In this document: positions 37,184 through 46,597 of the stretch, one piece after another
Layout: every line of letters begins with the position of its first letter
How positions within the stretch are numbered: position 1 is the first letter of the stretch
NCBI GenBank assembly: GCA_016721565.1
Contig: JADKHW010000001.1
Location: forward strand, 124,001-188,000
Direction of reading: 5' to 3'
Source: a bacterium
GTDB lineage: Bacteria > Electryoneota > RPQS01
Length of the DNA: 64,000 nt
Notes under the pieces: model-generated
Seen by the model: only the letters and a program-made list of their open reading frames with translations
Database searches by the model: none
What the model was told of the DNA's origin: nothing
Position numbers and translations under genes: made by a program

Positions 37184-38636
37184 GTGCCCCTGCTTGAAAT
37201 AGACGGCAAACCGGTTGATGTACCGGCAGGAATGAACCTCATTGAGGCCGCGCGTTTGCTAAATGTGGAGATCCCGCATTACTGCTACCACGCTGGCCTG
37301 ACGGTAGTGGGTTCGTGCCGTATGTGTCAAGTTGAAGTGGAAGTTGGGGGACGCAAGAGTGTTGCGATTGCTTGCAACACCAAGGCTGCTGACGGGATGA
37401 AGATCATCACAAAGAGCGAAACGGTTCAGAAACTTCGCCGCTCGGTGCTTGAGTTCTACCTGCAGCATCACCCGCTCGATTGCCCGATCTGTGACGACGC
37501 CGGCGAGTGCGATCTCCAGAACTACTACATGGAGCACGGCCTACATGACAGCCGTATGCCCTTGTTGGAGAAGAAGCACAAGCACAAAGTCATGGACGTT
37601 GGTCCAAACATCGTTCTGGACAGTGAGCGTTGTGTTGTTTGCACGCGTTGTGTCCGCTTCTGCCGCGAAATTACTGGCACAGGTGAACTGGGTGTCTTTG
37701 GCCACGGCCGCGATGCCGAATTACTAAATGTCCGGGAAAACCCTTGACAACGATTATTCTGGCAATGTCGTGGATATTTGTCCTGTTGGTGCGCTGACCG
37801 ACAAAGACTTCCGCTTTAAGCGCCGTGTTTGGTATATTAACGGGCACGCACCGTCTGTTGAAGAGGTCATTGCTCGCGTTTCCGCTCGGATAGAAAGCAC
37901 AATTGCAAAACAGGGCGCAGGCTCCATTGCTGTAGTAGCTTCTGCCTCATCGTCGAATGAAGATCTGTTCCTTCTTAACCGTCTCTTTATCGACAAACTG
38001 AAAGTTCAGAATGTGGACGTCACTTTCGGATTCGAGCAAAAAGGCAAAGAAGACGAATTGCTAAAGAGAGCGGACTTAACACCGAATCGTCGCGGTGCAT
38101 TGGAACTTAAGATTAAGCCATGGGGCGGTGATGGACATGGTGGTGATGAACTACTGGCCGCCGCTGTCGAAGGCGAATTTGATGTGCTCGTAGTTGTTCG
38201 CCATGATCTGTCGAAGGCTCTGTCTGAACGTGAGCTGGCCAAGCTACGCAAGAACACTAGCTACATCGTCTATCTGTCCTCGCACGAAAATGGCCTTACT
38301 GAAATCGCTGACGATGTCTTGCCGCTCGCGATGTGGGCAGAGCGCGAAGCTACGTATACAAATTTTCAGGGCCGAGTTCAGAAAACTGCCAAGCCATTGG
38401 ATCCGCGTGGAATGGCCATTCCTGAGTGGGAAATATGGCAGAAGCTCGGATCGCATATTGGATTGAAAACGGATTTCGCGACCGCGCAACAAGTGTTCGA
38501 CGGTCTCGGCGCGCACAACGACAGCTTCAAAGGCTTGACGTGGGAGAGCTTAGGTTCCAGCGGAAAATTACTAAATGGCACCCCAGAGCCAGCTTACAAG
38601 CGCGTGCAAACCTCCTCACCTTTATCGGCTTACTAA
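37184..38636 (+). CDS. nuoG: NADH-quinone oxidoreductase subunit G, frameshifted and with an apparent internal deletion
   Basis: GTG start. The N-terminal 2Fe-2S domain (SCRMCQVEVEVGG, IACNTKAADGM), the His/Cys cluster motif (LQHHPLDCPICDDAGECDLQ) and the 4Fe-4S pattern CVVCTRCVRFCREITGTGEL are present. Frame 1 stops at 37747. One A too many at 37726-37728 explains this: frame 2 resumes as SGKTLDNDYSGNVVDICPVGAL. Directly after FRFKRRVWYI (about 37838) the sequence jumps to NGHAPSVEEVIARVSARI, which corresponds to a point some 60-80 residues further on in known NuoG, so the segment with the optional N7 ligands is missing. The rest resembles a short molybdopterin-type domain. Total about 484 residues. 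Confidence 0.9.
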
Positions 38637-38640
38637 TCGG

Positions 38641-39747
38641 ATGTTTGTAGATCTAGGCATAATCATCGGCAAGATTGCCTTCGTGCTCATCAACATACTG
38701 AATGGCGCGGGCATTTTGACGTGGGTCGAACGCAAACAGAGTGCTCTAATTTCGGATCGTATCGGGGCCAACCGTGCTTCGATTCTTGGAATCAAGTTAC
38801 TCGGTTTGGTCAACTCTCTTGCCGACGCTATGAAGTTGATCTTCAAGGAGGACTTTGTTCCGCCTAAAGGGTTGCGCGTTGTCCACTTTCTCGCTCCAAT
38901 TTTCGCACTTGGCCCGGTCTTTTTGACCATGGCGGTGATTCCCTTTGGTCCGCCTGTCGATTTGTTTGGCAGGCACATAAAACTGCAAATCCTCGATCTC
39001 GATATCGGCGTTCTATTTATTCTGGCATTTGGTTCAATCGCCGTCTATGGCGCTATGCTTGCAGGCTGGGCCTCAAATAGCAAATATGCACTCTTGGGTG
39101 GCATGCGTGCATCGGCTCAGATGATTTCATACGAAATCATTTTGGGCCTGTCACTCATCGGCCCCATTCTGGCTTTTGGCACGATGGAGCCTGGCGCGAT
39201 GGTGAATGCGCAGAACGAATACCTGTGGGGTTGGATTCCTATGTGGGGCGTTATTGTTCAGCCAATCGCCTTCCTATTGTTCCTTCCTGCAGCGATGGCA
39301 GAAACCAAACGAGCACCGTTTGATATGCCTGAAGGAGAATCCGAGATTATCGGTTTTGCAACTGAGTACTCCGGTATGCGTTGGGGCATGTTCTTCTTAG
39401 GTGAGTTTGCTGAAATCGTCGTCCTTGCGGGTGTAATGACTGCCATTTTCTTCGGTGGCTATCACATTCCATTCCTCTTTGATGCGGTTGAGAAAACAGG
39501 TCAAGCCGGATTCCATTTCCCGTGGGGAATGTACATACCGCTTGGTGAATGGACAGTCATCATCATGCGCATGCTTGCATTCGGAGCCAAGCTTGCAATT
39601 CTAATGTGGCTACAAATGCAAATTCGCTGGACCTTCCCGCGCTTCCGCTACGATCAATTGATGCGCGTGTCATGGAAAGAAATGATGCCGGTCGCACTCG
39701 TGAATATCGCCATAACTGGCCTCGTCGTTCTCTGGTTGAATAAGTAA
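38641..39747 (+). CDS. nuoH: NADH-quinone oxidoreductase subunit H
   Basis: 368 residues from the ATG at 38641; the open frame reaches back into nuoG. About eight TM helices. Conserved: LTWVERKQSALISDRIGANR, LADAMKLIFKED, and the acidic loop RAPFDMPEGESEIIGFATEYSG, which lines the quinone channel. It anchors the peripheral arm to the membrane. Intact. Confidence 0.96.
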   Translation: MFVDLGIIIGKIAFVLINILNGAGILTWVERKQSALISDRIGANRASILGIKLLGLVNSLADAMKLIFKEDFVPPKGLRVVHFLAPIFALGPVFLTMAVIPFGPPVDLFGRHIKLQILDLDIGVLFILAFGSIAVYGAMLAGWASNSKYALLGGMRASAQMISYEIILGLSLIGPILAFGTMEPGAMVNAQNEYLWGWIPMWGVIVQPIAFLLFLPAAMAETKRAPFDMPEGESEIIGFATEYSGMRWGMFFLGEFAEIVVLAGVMTAIFFGGYHIPFLFDAVEKTGQAGFHFPWGMYIPLGEWTVIIMRMLAFGAKLAILMWLQMQIRWTFPRFRYDQLMRVSWKEMMPVALVNIAITGLVVLWLNK

Positions 39748-39748
39748 G

Positions 39749-40348
39749 ATGATAACGGTCAAGCAAGTCCGCGAAATTAAGCTCAGCATGTGGCAAAACA
39801 CATACTACCCCGAACTGTGGCGTGGTATGGTTGTCACATCGCGGCACTTCTTCCAGAACTTCAACCGCTTCGTTGGTCGCGCAATTGGTCTGAAAACCAA
39901 GCGTCCGTTGGTGACGTTCCAGTATCCCGAAGAACGCCGTCCAATCGCACCGCGCTGGCGTGGTCGACACAGATTGATGCTACGTCCTGATGGCGCTCCG
40001 CGTTGCGTTGCCTGCATGATGTGCGAAACCGCGTGCCCGGATAAGTGTATCTACATTACAGCCGGAGAATCGCTTGACGGACGTATCGAAAAATATCCGG
40101 TTGCCTTTGAACTCGATCTTCTGCGTTGCTGCTTCTGCGGATTGTGTGTGGAAGCCTGCCCCGAAGATGCGATTCGTATGGATTCGGGTTATATTGACTT
40201 GGGCGGCCACAGTCGCGGTGAGTTTTACATGGATCGTGATTTTATGTTGAAGGATTCAGCACTCACAACACATTCACAATATCGCGGAGAGCTCGACGGG
40301 GTGGTCGTCACGCGTGTGGACTTATTGGCGCAAGCGAAGCAGCACTAA
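39749..40348 (+). CDS. nuoI: NADH-quinone oxidoreductase subunit I
   Basis: 199 residues. Two ferredoxin-type [4Fe-4S] motifs (N6a and N6b): CVACMMCETACP and CCFCGLCVEACPEDAI. It starts 1 base after nuoH. The operon ends here: no nuoJ, K, L, M or N follows, so the membrane pumping subunits must be encoded elsewhere or the contig join is wrong. Confidence 0.96.
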   Translation: MITVKQVREIKLSMWQNTYYPELWRGMVVTSRHFFQNFNRFVGRAIGLKTKRPLVTFQYPEERRPIAPRWRGRHRLMLRPDGAPRCVACMMCETACPDKCIYITAGESLDGRIEKYPVAFELDLLRCCFCGLCVEACPEDAIRMDSGYIDLGGHSRGEFYMDRDFMLKDSALTTHSQYRGELDGVVVTRVDLLAQAKQH

Positions 40349-40380
40349 GAGTGTTGCGTTCGAATTTCGGAACTATAGCG

Positions 40381-40408
40381 AGCCGTACGGGAGCAGTTCC
40401 GTGCGGCT
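40381..40408 (+). other. Hairpin between nuoI and the next gene
   Basis: AGCCGTACGG (40381-40390) pairs with CCGTGCGGCT (40399-40408) over ten pairs including one G-U, with an 8-nt loop. No U-run follows, so it is not a classic terminator; it may be a weak or factor-dependent stop, or an mRNA-processing stem ending the nuo message. Confidence 0.45.
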
Positions 40409-40432
40409 TGTGCTTATGATAAAGGTAACGAG

Positions 40433-41407
40433 ATGAGCAGCGCTGACATTTGGCCATCTGACAAAATCCAGTCGCTCTTTGGAGTACAGCATCCCATTAT
40501 TCAAGCCGGCATGGTCTGGACATCGGGGTGGAAGCTCTGCGTAGCCACGGCGCGTACGGGTTGCTTAGGCATGATCGGCGCGGGTTCGATGAAACCCGAT
40601 CTCTTGCGCGAGCACATCAACGATGCGCGCAATGCATTGGCCGAAGGAACACCGTTCGCGGTCAACATTCCGCTCTTACGCGGCGATGTCAAAGAACTCG
40701 TGCAAGTCTGCTTAGACGAACACATCAAGATCGTCTTCACCTCAGCCGGAAACCCCGCGCTGTTCACTGAGACGTTCAAGAAGTCAGGTGCAATCGTCGT
40801 GCATGTTGTACCAACGGCAAAACTCGCGAAGAAATGTGAAGAACGGGGCGTGGATGCCGTAGTGTGCGAAGGCACCGAAGCAGGCGGGCACAATGGCGTT
40901 GATGAAATCCCAACATTCGTGCTCGTGCCGCAAGTCAGAGATGCTGTTCAAATCCCTGTGATTGCCGCAGGAGGAATCGCGGATGGCAGGGGAATCGCAG
41001 CTGCTCTCGCATTAGGTGCCGACGGTGTGCAGATCGGTACGCGCTTCGCCGCGACACAGGAAGCCTCCTCGCATGTAAGATTCAAGCAAGCGATTGTAGA
41101 AGCAGGTGAAACAGATACCGTCTTGTCGCTCAAAAACATTGGCCCCACGCGCATGATCAAATCTCCGTTTGCGCTGAAGTGTGCTGAGTTTGAGCATCGC
41201 TGTGCCTCTACTGAGGAAACCCGTGAACTCCTAAGTCAAAAACGGGAGCGCGCCGGGATGTTTGAAGGAAATTGGGAGGAAGGTCAATTTGAAGCGGGAA
41301 TGGGCGTCGGATTGATAAACGACATTCCCACTGTGGAGCAAATGGTCAACCGCCTTTTGGAAGAGTATCACATCGCACAGATGCGGATTGCAGGACAACA
41401 AGGATAA
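40433..41407 (+). CDS. Nitronate monooxygenase / FabK-like flavoprotein
   Basis: 324 residues, FMN-dependent TIM barrel. Family motifs: PIIQAGMVWTSGWKL at the N-terminus, CEGTEAGGHNG (the active-site His region), and the phosphate-binding IAAGGIADGRGIAAALALGADGVQIGTRF. These fit both nitronate monooxygenase and enoyl-ACP reductase FabK, which share the fold, and I cannot separate them here. panD starts 5 bases after its stop, hinting at a metabolic operon. Confidence 0.85.
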   Translation: MSSADIWPSDKIQSLFGVQHPIIQAGMVWTSGWKLCVATARTGCLGMIGAGSMKPDLLREHINDARNALAEGTPFAVNIPLLRGDVKELVQVCLDEHIKIVFTSAGNPALFTETFKKSGAIVVHVVPTAKLAKKCEERGVDAVVCEGTEAGGHNGVDEIPTFVLVPQVRDAVQIPVIAAGGIADGRGIAAALALGADGVQIGTRFAATQEASSHVRFKQAIVEAGETDTVLSLKNIGPTRMIKSPFALKCAEFEHRCASTEETRELLSQKRERAGMFEGNWEEGQFEAGMGVGLINDIPTVEQMVNRLLEEYHIAQMRIAGQQG

Positions 41408-41411
41408 GAGT

Positions 41412-41792
41412 ATGTTGCGCGAAATGCTGGGCGGAAAGATTCACTCCGCCACACTAACAGAAACACGATTGGATTACGAAGGCAGTTGTGCCATTGATCG
41501 TGATCTGCTCGATGCCGCTGGCATCGCTGTTTACGAGCGCGTGCATATTTACAACGTTAACAGTGGTGTGCGCCTCGATACCTATGCAATCCCTGCCAAA
41601 CGCGGCTCCGGAAAGGTCGGTTTGAATGGCGCGGCGGCGCGTCTCGGCCAGCCTGGTGACAAAGTGATTATCGTCAACTACGTTCAAGTTGCTGACGAAG
41701 AACTGAGCAAACACCGTTGCAAAGTCGTCTTGGTGGACGGAAAGAATAAGATTACAAAGCTCATTGAGCATAAGAGCGAGCGTCCGAAATGA
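41412..41792 (+). CDS. panD: Aspartate 1-decarboxylase
   Basis: 126 residues from the ATG at 41412 (MLREMLGGKIHSATLTETRL). PanD makes beta-alanine for pantothenate and CoA. The self-cleavage site is in LDYEGSCAID, where the Gly-Ser bond is cut to give the pyruvoyl group. The catalytic region YNVNSGVRLDTYAIP and the GLNGAAARL stretch are also typical. Its TGA overlaps the pepA start (ATGA). Confidence 0.96.
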   Translation: MLREMLGGKIHSATLTETRLDYEGSCAIDRDLLDAAGIAVYERVHIYNVNSGVRLDTYAIPAKRGSGKVGLNGAAARLGQPGDKVIIVNYVQVADEELSKHRCKVVLVDGKNKITKLIEHKSERPK

Positions 41793-43270
41793 AAATCACA
41801 GCTTCCACAGGTTCGCTGAAGAGCAAACCGGATGCAATTGCCGTCTGCCTGTTTGACGACGAACTAAAGGCTCCGAAACTTTCTGGCTTAGACCGCCGCA
41901 CAATTTCCGCGTTCGAGAAACTAATCGCGGTCTCGCGTTTTGAAGGCAAACACAAAGAGACTATTGTTCACTATAGCGATAGCGCACAATCGCCGCTACT
42001 CATTCTGCAAGGCTTAGGATCGCGCAAAGAGTTTTCGTGGCACCGTCTGCGCTTGTCGGCTGGCTCGATTATTCGAGCCGCCAAAGGCAACGCGGCTAAA
42101 TCGCTCGCCATCCTCAGCTCCGCAAGTTACGAAGATGATCTCGACGCAGGTACGACTGCTCGCGCTATTGTGGACGGAGTTATTCTCGGGCATTGGAGTT
42201 TCGAGCACTACAAGGCTAAGAGCAAGAAGGCCGCCCATGCGGTCACATCAGTTAACCTCTATTTCAACAGCATCGCACGCAAGAATGCCGCTGACAAAGC
42301 TATACCGACTGCGCAAGTCATGGCCGAGTGCCAACTGCTTTCTCGTGAGTATGGCACACATCCTGCAAACGTTGTCAACACGGACTACTTGAAAGCTGAA
42401 GCTAAGAAGCTTGGCAAATTGGGAATCAAAGTCACCATCCTCGAGCGCGAGCAATTGAAGCGCCTCGGCATGAATTTGATTCTCGCTGTGGGCCAGGCCA
42501 GCACCATGCCCCCGCGTGTCATCATCATGGATTATCATCCGCGCGGCGCGAAGAAATCACTCGCGCTGATTGGCAAAGGATTAGTCTTTGATTCCGGCGG
42601 CTTGAACATCAAAGTTGCCATGATGGAAGAGATGAAGTCGGACATGTGCGGAGCAGCCGCCGTGTTGGCCGCGATGCACGGGGTCGCAAGACTGAAGCCA
42701 AAACAGCGCGTCATTGGTGTCATCGGCACATGCGAAAATGCAATAGGCGGCAACGCTTTCCGCCCGTCTGACATCTATACGGCCTATAATGGCAAAACGG
42801 TCGAGATTGGCAATACAGACGCGGAAGGCCGCTTGGTACTCGCCGACGCTTTGTCGTACGTCGCGGACAAATACAAACCTGATATGATGGTGGACATCGC
42901 CACGCTGACAGGTGCCGCCAAAGTTGCTTTGGGCAATCATGCCGACGGCGTGTTTGCAAACAGCGATCGCGTCTCGCAAAAAGTTCTTGCCGCTGCCGAC
43001 CGCGCTATGGAAAGAATGTGGCCACTGCCGATGTATGAAGAGTACCTCGATGAAATGCGCGGCGACGTTGCTATGCTGAAAAACGCTGCCGGCCACCGCT
43101 GGGGCGGAGCATCCTTAGCCGCAGCTTTCTTAAAGAGTTTGTCAACAACATCCCATGGGCACATATAGACATTGCCCCGACTTCCTTCCCAGCCTACCCG
43201 ACCTCGTTGTCACCTAAAATGACAGCAAGTGGGACGGCGACGAAGACGTTGATTGAATTGGCAATGCAAG
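41789..43270 (+). CDS. pepA: Leucyl aminopeptidase, frameshifted at the C-terminus
   Basis: M17 metalloaminopeptidase with two zinc ions. Conserved motifs: LIGKGLVFDSGGLNIK (Lys and Asp ligands), KSDMCGAAAVL, and NTDAEGRLVLADAL. The frame breaks near 43131 (one base lost) and stops at 43168; the next frame gives the expected KEFVNNIPWAHIDIAPTSF and TATKTLIELAMQG, then runs into the G-rich block, so the exact end cannot be given. The missing conserved tail is present in the second frame, so the gene is probably intact in the organism. Confidence 0.9.
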
Positions 43271-43645
43271 GGCGGGGAAAAAAATGGTGGGGCAAGGGGA
43301 AAAAGGGGAAAAAAAAGGGGGGGGGGGGGGGGGGAGAGTTGGGGTGGGGGGGGGGGGGGGGGAAGGGGAGAAAAGGAACGCCTTTGGGAGGGGAAAAAAT
43401 GGGGGATTTGGGGGAGGGGGGGGGGGAAGAGGGGGGTGGGGTGGGGGGGGGGGGGGCCCCCGGCCGGGGGTGTCGCGCTGGGGGGGGGGGGGGAGGGCGG
43501 GGGGGCCCGGGGGGGGGGGGGGGGGGGGAGGCGGGGCCCCGGGGGGGGGAAGGGGGGAGACGCCGGGGGGGGGGGAGGGGCAGGGGGAGGGGGGGGGGGG
43601 GGAGGGGAAGGGGGGGGGGGGGAAAGGGGGGAACCCCCGGGGGAA
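43271..43645. other. Extreme low-complexity G block, no credible gene
   Basis: About 375 bases are almost only G on the plus strand, with runs over fifteen long, scattered A tracts and few C or T. It lies between the pepA end and the ETF-QO start. It opens reading frames on both strands (Gly/Arg- or Pro-rich), but these are compositional artefacts. Nothing else can be read in it. Most likely a failed consensus, not biological sequence. Confidence 0.85.
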
Positions 43646-43658
43646 CAAAGCATAATCA

Positions 43659-44984
43659 ATGACTCGCGAATCCCTCCCAGTTGATGTATTGATTGTCGGC
43701 GCAGGTCCCGCTGGGCTTTCGTGTGCGTATCATTTGAAGCAAATGATCAAGCGCGCGAATGCCGCAGGCAACGGCCCGGGCGACGTCGAAATCATGGTTA
43801 TCGAGAAATCCCGTGAAGTCGGCGCGCACAATTTGAGCGGCGCCGTGATGGATCCGCGCGCTATCAAGGAGCTGTTTCCCGATTGGCGCGAGCGTGGCTT
43901 TCCCGTTGAGCGCATCGTCGAAGAAGAAGGTGTTTACTATCTGACGGCAACGGGCAAAATGAAAGCCCCGTGGACGCCGCCGCCGCTGAACAATCACGGC
44001 TTCCCGATAGTTTCAATTAATCGCGTCTCAAAATGGCTGGCCGAGCAGTGCGAAGCCGAAGAGATTCTTATCGCAACAGAAACTCCGGGCCAGCAAGTCT
44101 TGTACGAAGGTAATCTGAATCCCTATACAGATCCACATTACAATTTCCAAAAGTTCAAAGAGCATCCCTGGATTCGTGAGATTCTTCGTGATGGTAAAAT
44201 GCTCGGCTACGGCGCCAAAACCATTCCCGAGGGCGGCTGGTTCTCGATGCCAAAATTGTACGCCGACGGTTTGCTCCTCGCCGGTGACAGCGCAGCGTTC
44301 CTGAATGCACAGCGACTAAAGGGCATTCACCTCGCGATGAAATCCGGCATGCTCGCTGCCGAGACGATTTTTCATGCTTTGAAAAAGAACGATACGTCGG
44401 CAGCGACTCTTAGGACGTATAAGGAAGCGGTGGACGCAAGCTGGATCAAAGAAGAACTTTGGTCAGTGCGCAACTTCCATCAGGCGTTTGAGTCCGGTTT
44501 AGTTACAGGCATGGTTCACGCGGGTGCGCAGTTCTTCACGGGAGGTCGCGGCTTTACTGCCAAAATGCTCTCGCCTGAGACGCATACTCACATGAAGAAG
44601 GTTAAAGAGCTTGGCCTGAAAAATCGTGATGATGTGATTGCCTCTCGTGCCAAGGAGTTTGATCTCAAGTTGACGTTCGACAAGCTGTCCGACGTTTACA
44701 AGAGCAAAACCCTTCACGAAGAAGACCAGCCTGTCCATTTGCACGTTGCCGATACCGAAATCTGTCGCACGAAATGCCACGAAGAGTACGGCAATCCGTG
44801 CCAATTCTTCTGCCCGGCCAACGTGTACGAAATGGTTGCGGATGAAGAGCGCGGCGGCGTGAAACTGCAAATCAATGCGTCCAATTGTGTGCACTGCAAA
44901 ACGTGCGACATCATGGATCCCTACAAGATCATCACGTGGGTACCGCCGGAAGGTGGCGGAGGACCAGAGTACACGGACTTATAA
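43659..44984 (+). CDS. Electron transfer flavoprotein-ubiquinone oxidoreductase, internally deleted
   Basis: 441 residues; the family is normally about 545-560. The FAD-binding N-terminus (VDVLIVGAGPAGLSCAYHL, VIEKSREVGAHNLSGAVMDP) and the C-terminal ferredoxin domain (TKCHEEYGNPCQFFCPANVYE, INASNCVHCKTCDI) are intact. At about residue 152 (nucleotide 44115) VLYEGN is followed directly by LNPYTDPHYNFQKF, which in the family lies some 100-115 residues further on. The lost piece includes part of the FAD and quinone-binding regions. The frame stays open, so the deletion is in frame or net in frame. The enzyme passes electrons from ETF to quinone, linking gcdH to the respiratory chain. Confidence 0.88.
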   Translation: MTRESLPVDVLIVGAGPAGLSCAYHLKQMIKRANAAGNGPGDVEIMVIEKSREVGAHNLSGAVMDPRAIKELFPDWRERGFPVERIVEEEGVYYLTATGKMKAPWTPPPLNNHGFPIVSINRVSKWLAEQCEAEEILIATETPGQQVLYEGNLNPYTDPHYNFQKFKEHPWIREILRDGKMLGYGAKTIPEGGWFSMPKLYADGLLLAGDSAAFLNAQRLKGIHLAMKSGMLAAETIFHALKKNDTSAATLRTYKEAVDASWIKEELWSVRNFHQAFESGLVTGMVHAGAQFFTGGRGFTAKMLSPETHTHMKKVKELGLKNRDDVIASRAKEFDLKLTFDKLSDVYKSKTLHEEDQPVHLHVADTEICRTKCHEEYGNPCQFFCPANVYEMVADEERGGVKLQINASNCVHCKTCDIMDPYKIITWVPPEGGGGPEYTDL

Positions 44985-44990
44985 AAGCGC

Positions 44991-45725
44991 GTGTACGATA
45001 TTCACAACCATGTTCTCCCGCAAGTGGATGACGGCGCGAAAGGTATGCGCCAGTCCATTCGCATGCTTGAGTCTGCCATTCATCAGGGCATCACGCATGT
45101 TATTTGCACACCGCACGCAAACGACCACTCGAATGCGAACGCGAATGATCTTTTTAATGATCGCTTGGCCGCTCTAAATGCCGAAGCCGCAAAACTCGAA
45201 TTACCAATCGAGATTGGCCTCGGTGCCGAGATCATGTTCGGCATGAATATGCAAAAGGTGCTTACGCAGCCTTTTGGAACCTTAAACGGCAAAGGGAAAT
45301 ATTCACTTATTGAGTTCCCGCGCCAGACACCATTTGACATCATTCACAACGTTGTGAAGGCGGTTGTCAAGTGGGGGTATGTTCCTGTAATCGCGCATCA
45401 CGAGCGATATCCATTGGCTTTTCGAAGTATCGAGCAACTAATCAAATTGCGTACTGATGGGGCAATCTTGACAATGGATGCGGGATCGTTGACCGGACAA
45501 TTCGGCCTTCCAATGAAACGCCATTCGCGCGATTTACTTTCGACAGGTCATATTGAGATTCTAACCAGCGACGCGCACGACGACGACAAACAAAATTTCT
45601 GCCTTGCTGCAGCGCGCGATGAAGCAGCAGCAATCGTCGGTTTGCCGACAGCAAAAGAAATGGTAACCGACGCCCCGCGCCGCATCTGGAATGGCGAAGA
45701 GTGGCCGCAGTTCAAAGCAGTATGA
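44991..45725 (+). CDS. PHP-domain tyrosine-protein phosphatase (CpsB/YwqE type)
   Basis: 244 residues, GTG start. Metal-binding motifs of the PHP fold: DIHNHVLPQVDDGA, HVICTPHAND, VIAHHERYP, and LTSDAHDDDK. Homologues dephosphorylate bacterial tyrosine kinases of capsule or exopolysaccharide export. No kinase or capsule gene lies nearby in the window, so the target is unknown. It is followed by a coupled metallo-hydrolase (ATGA overlap). Confidence 0.88.
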   Translation: MYDIHNHVLPQVDDGAKGMRQSIRMLESAIHQGITHVICTPHANDHSNANANDLFNDRLAALNAEAAKLELPIEIGLGAEIMFGMNMQKVLTQPFGTLNGKGKYSLIEFPRQTPFDIIHNVVKAVVKWGYVPVIAHHERYPLAFRSIEQLIKLRTDGAILTMDAGSLTGQFGLPMKRHSRDLLSTGHIEILTSDAHDDDKQNFCLAAARDEAAAIVGLPTAKEMVTDAPRRIWNGEEWPQFKAV

Positions 45726-46597
45726 AGATTGCCGGATACGAGATAATACCACTCAGAGTGGGTGACTTTAAGCTTGACGGCGGCGCAATGTTCGGCGTTG
45801 TCCCCAAACCGCTGTGGGAAAAACAATGTCCGGCAGACAGTAAAAACCGCATTGAAATGACTGCGCGTGTGCTCTTGTTAAAGATGCAAGGCCGCTACAT
45901 ATTGGTTGATGCGGGTATCGGTGACAAGGACGACGCGAGGTTTCGCGAAATATTTGACATAACGTTCCCACACGGATCGGTCGTAGATGAACTCGCGCGG
46001 CACAATGTGACTCCCGAGCAGATCACGCACGTAATCTATACTCATTTGCACTTTGATCATGCCGGTGGAACGACTGTGTTACGCGATGGCGAGGCCATTC
46101 CGCTTTTCCCAAACGCAAAGCACTTCGTCCAAAGTGTCCAATACCAACACGGCCTGACGCGCAATCCGCGTGACCGTGCAAGTTACATCGATCCAAACTA
46201 TGAGCCGGTGCGCGTGGCAGGCTTGCTTGAGTTTCTTGATGAAGACACCGAACTGATGCCTGGCCTATTTCTTGAGACAACAAGCGGCCACACGCCTGCG
46301 CTTCAGATGCTTCGGATTACCGATGGCAAGCGTACTCTGTTCTTTCCTGCGGATCTGATTCCGCTCGCCGCACATGTGCCACTGCCCTATATCATGGGCT
46401 ACGATCTTTTTCCACTCACGACATTGAATGACAAAGAGTTTTGGCTCGAGCGCGCGGCTCGCGATAATTGGGTAATTGTGCTCGAACATGACCCGCACAT
46501 CGAAGCGATTACCGTTCGCCAAGACGAGAAGGGTCGTATTGTGATTGACAAGTTTGGTTCCATCACTGAACTTGCAGGGAGTCTGTATGAACTTTAG
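45722..46597 (+). CDS. Metallo-beta-lactamase-fold hydrolase
   Basis: 291 residues from the ATG at 45722, overlapping the previous stop. The zinc motif HxHxDH is in VIYTHLHFDHAGG, with an upstream VDAGIGDKD, further His in TTSGHTPALQ, Asp in FFPADLIPL and His in VLEHDPHIEA. This is the typical MBL order. The substrate is unknown; such proteins range over lactonases, esterases and nucleases. The C-terminus overlaps the aquaporin gene by 11 bases. Confidence 0.85.
   Translation: MKIAGYEIIPLRVGDFKLDGGAMFGVVPKPLWEKQCPADSKNRIEMTARVLLLKMQGRYILVDAGIGDKDDARFREIFDITFPHGSVVDELARHNVTPEQITHVIYTHLHFDHAGGTTVLRDGEAIPLFPNAKHFVQSVQYQHGLTRNPRDRASYIDPNYEPVRVAGLLEFLDEDTELMPGLFLETTSGHTPALQMLRITDGKRTLFFPADLIPLAAHVPLPYIMGYDLFPLTTLNDKEFWLERAARDNWVIVLEHDPHIEAITVRQDEKGRIVIDKFGSITELAGSLYEL

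Noticed and set aside
40381..40414. Resemblance of the post-nuoI hairpin to group II intron domain V
   Set aside because: It begins GAGCCGTACGG, but the loop is 8 nt instead of a GNRA tetraloop, there is no bulge at the expected place, and no reverse transcriptase or other intron domain is nearby.
43207..43684. Gly/Arg-rich and Pro-rich open frames of 120-150 codons on both strands
   Set aside because: They exist only because the block is almost pure G; no start context, domain or codon pattern supports them.
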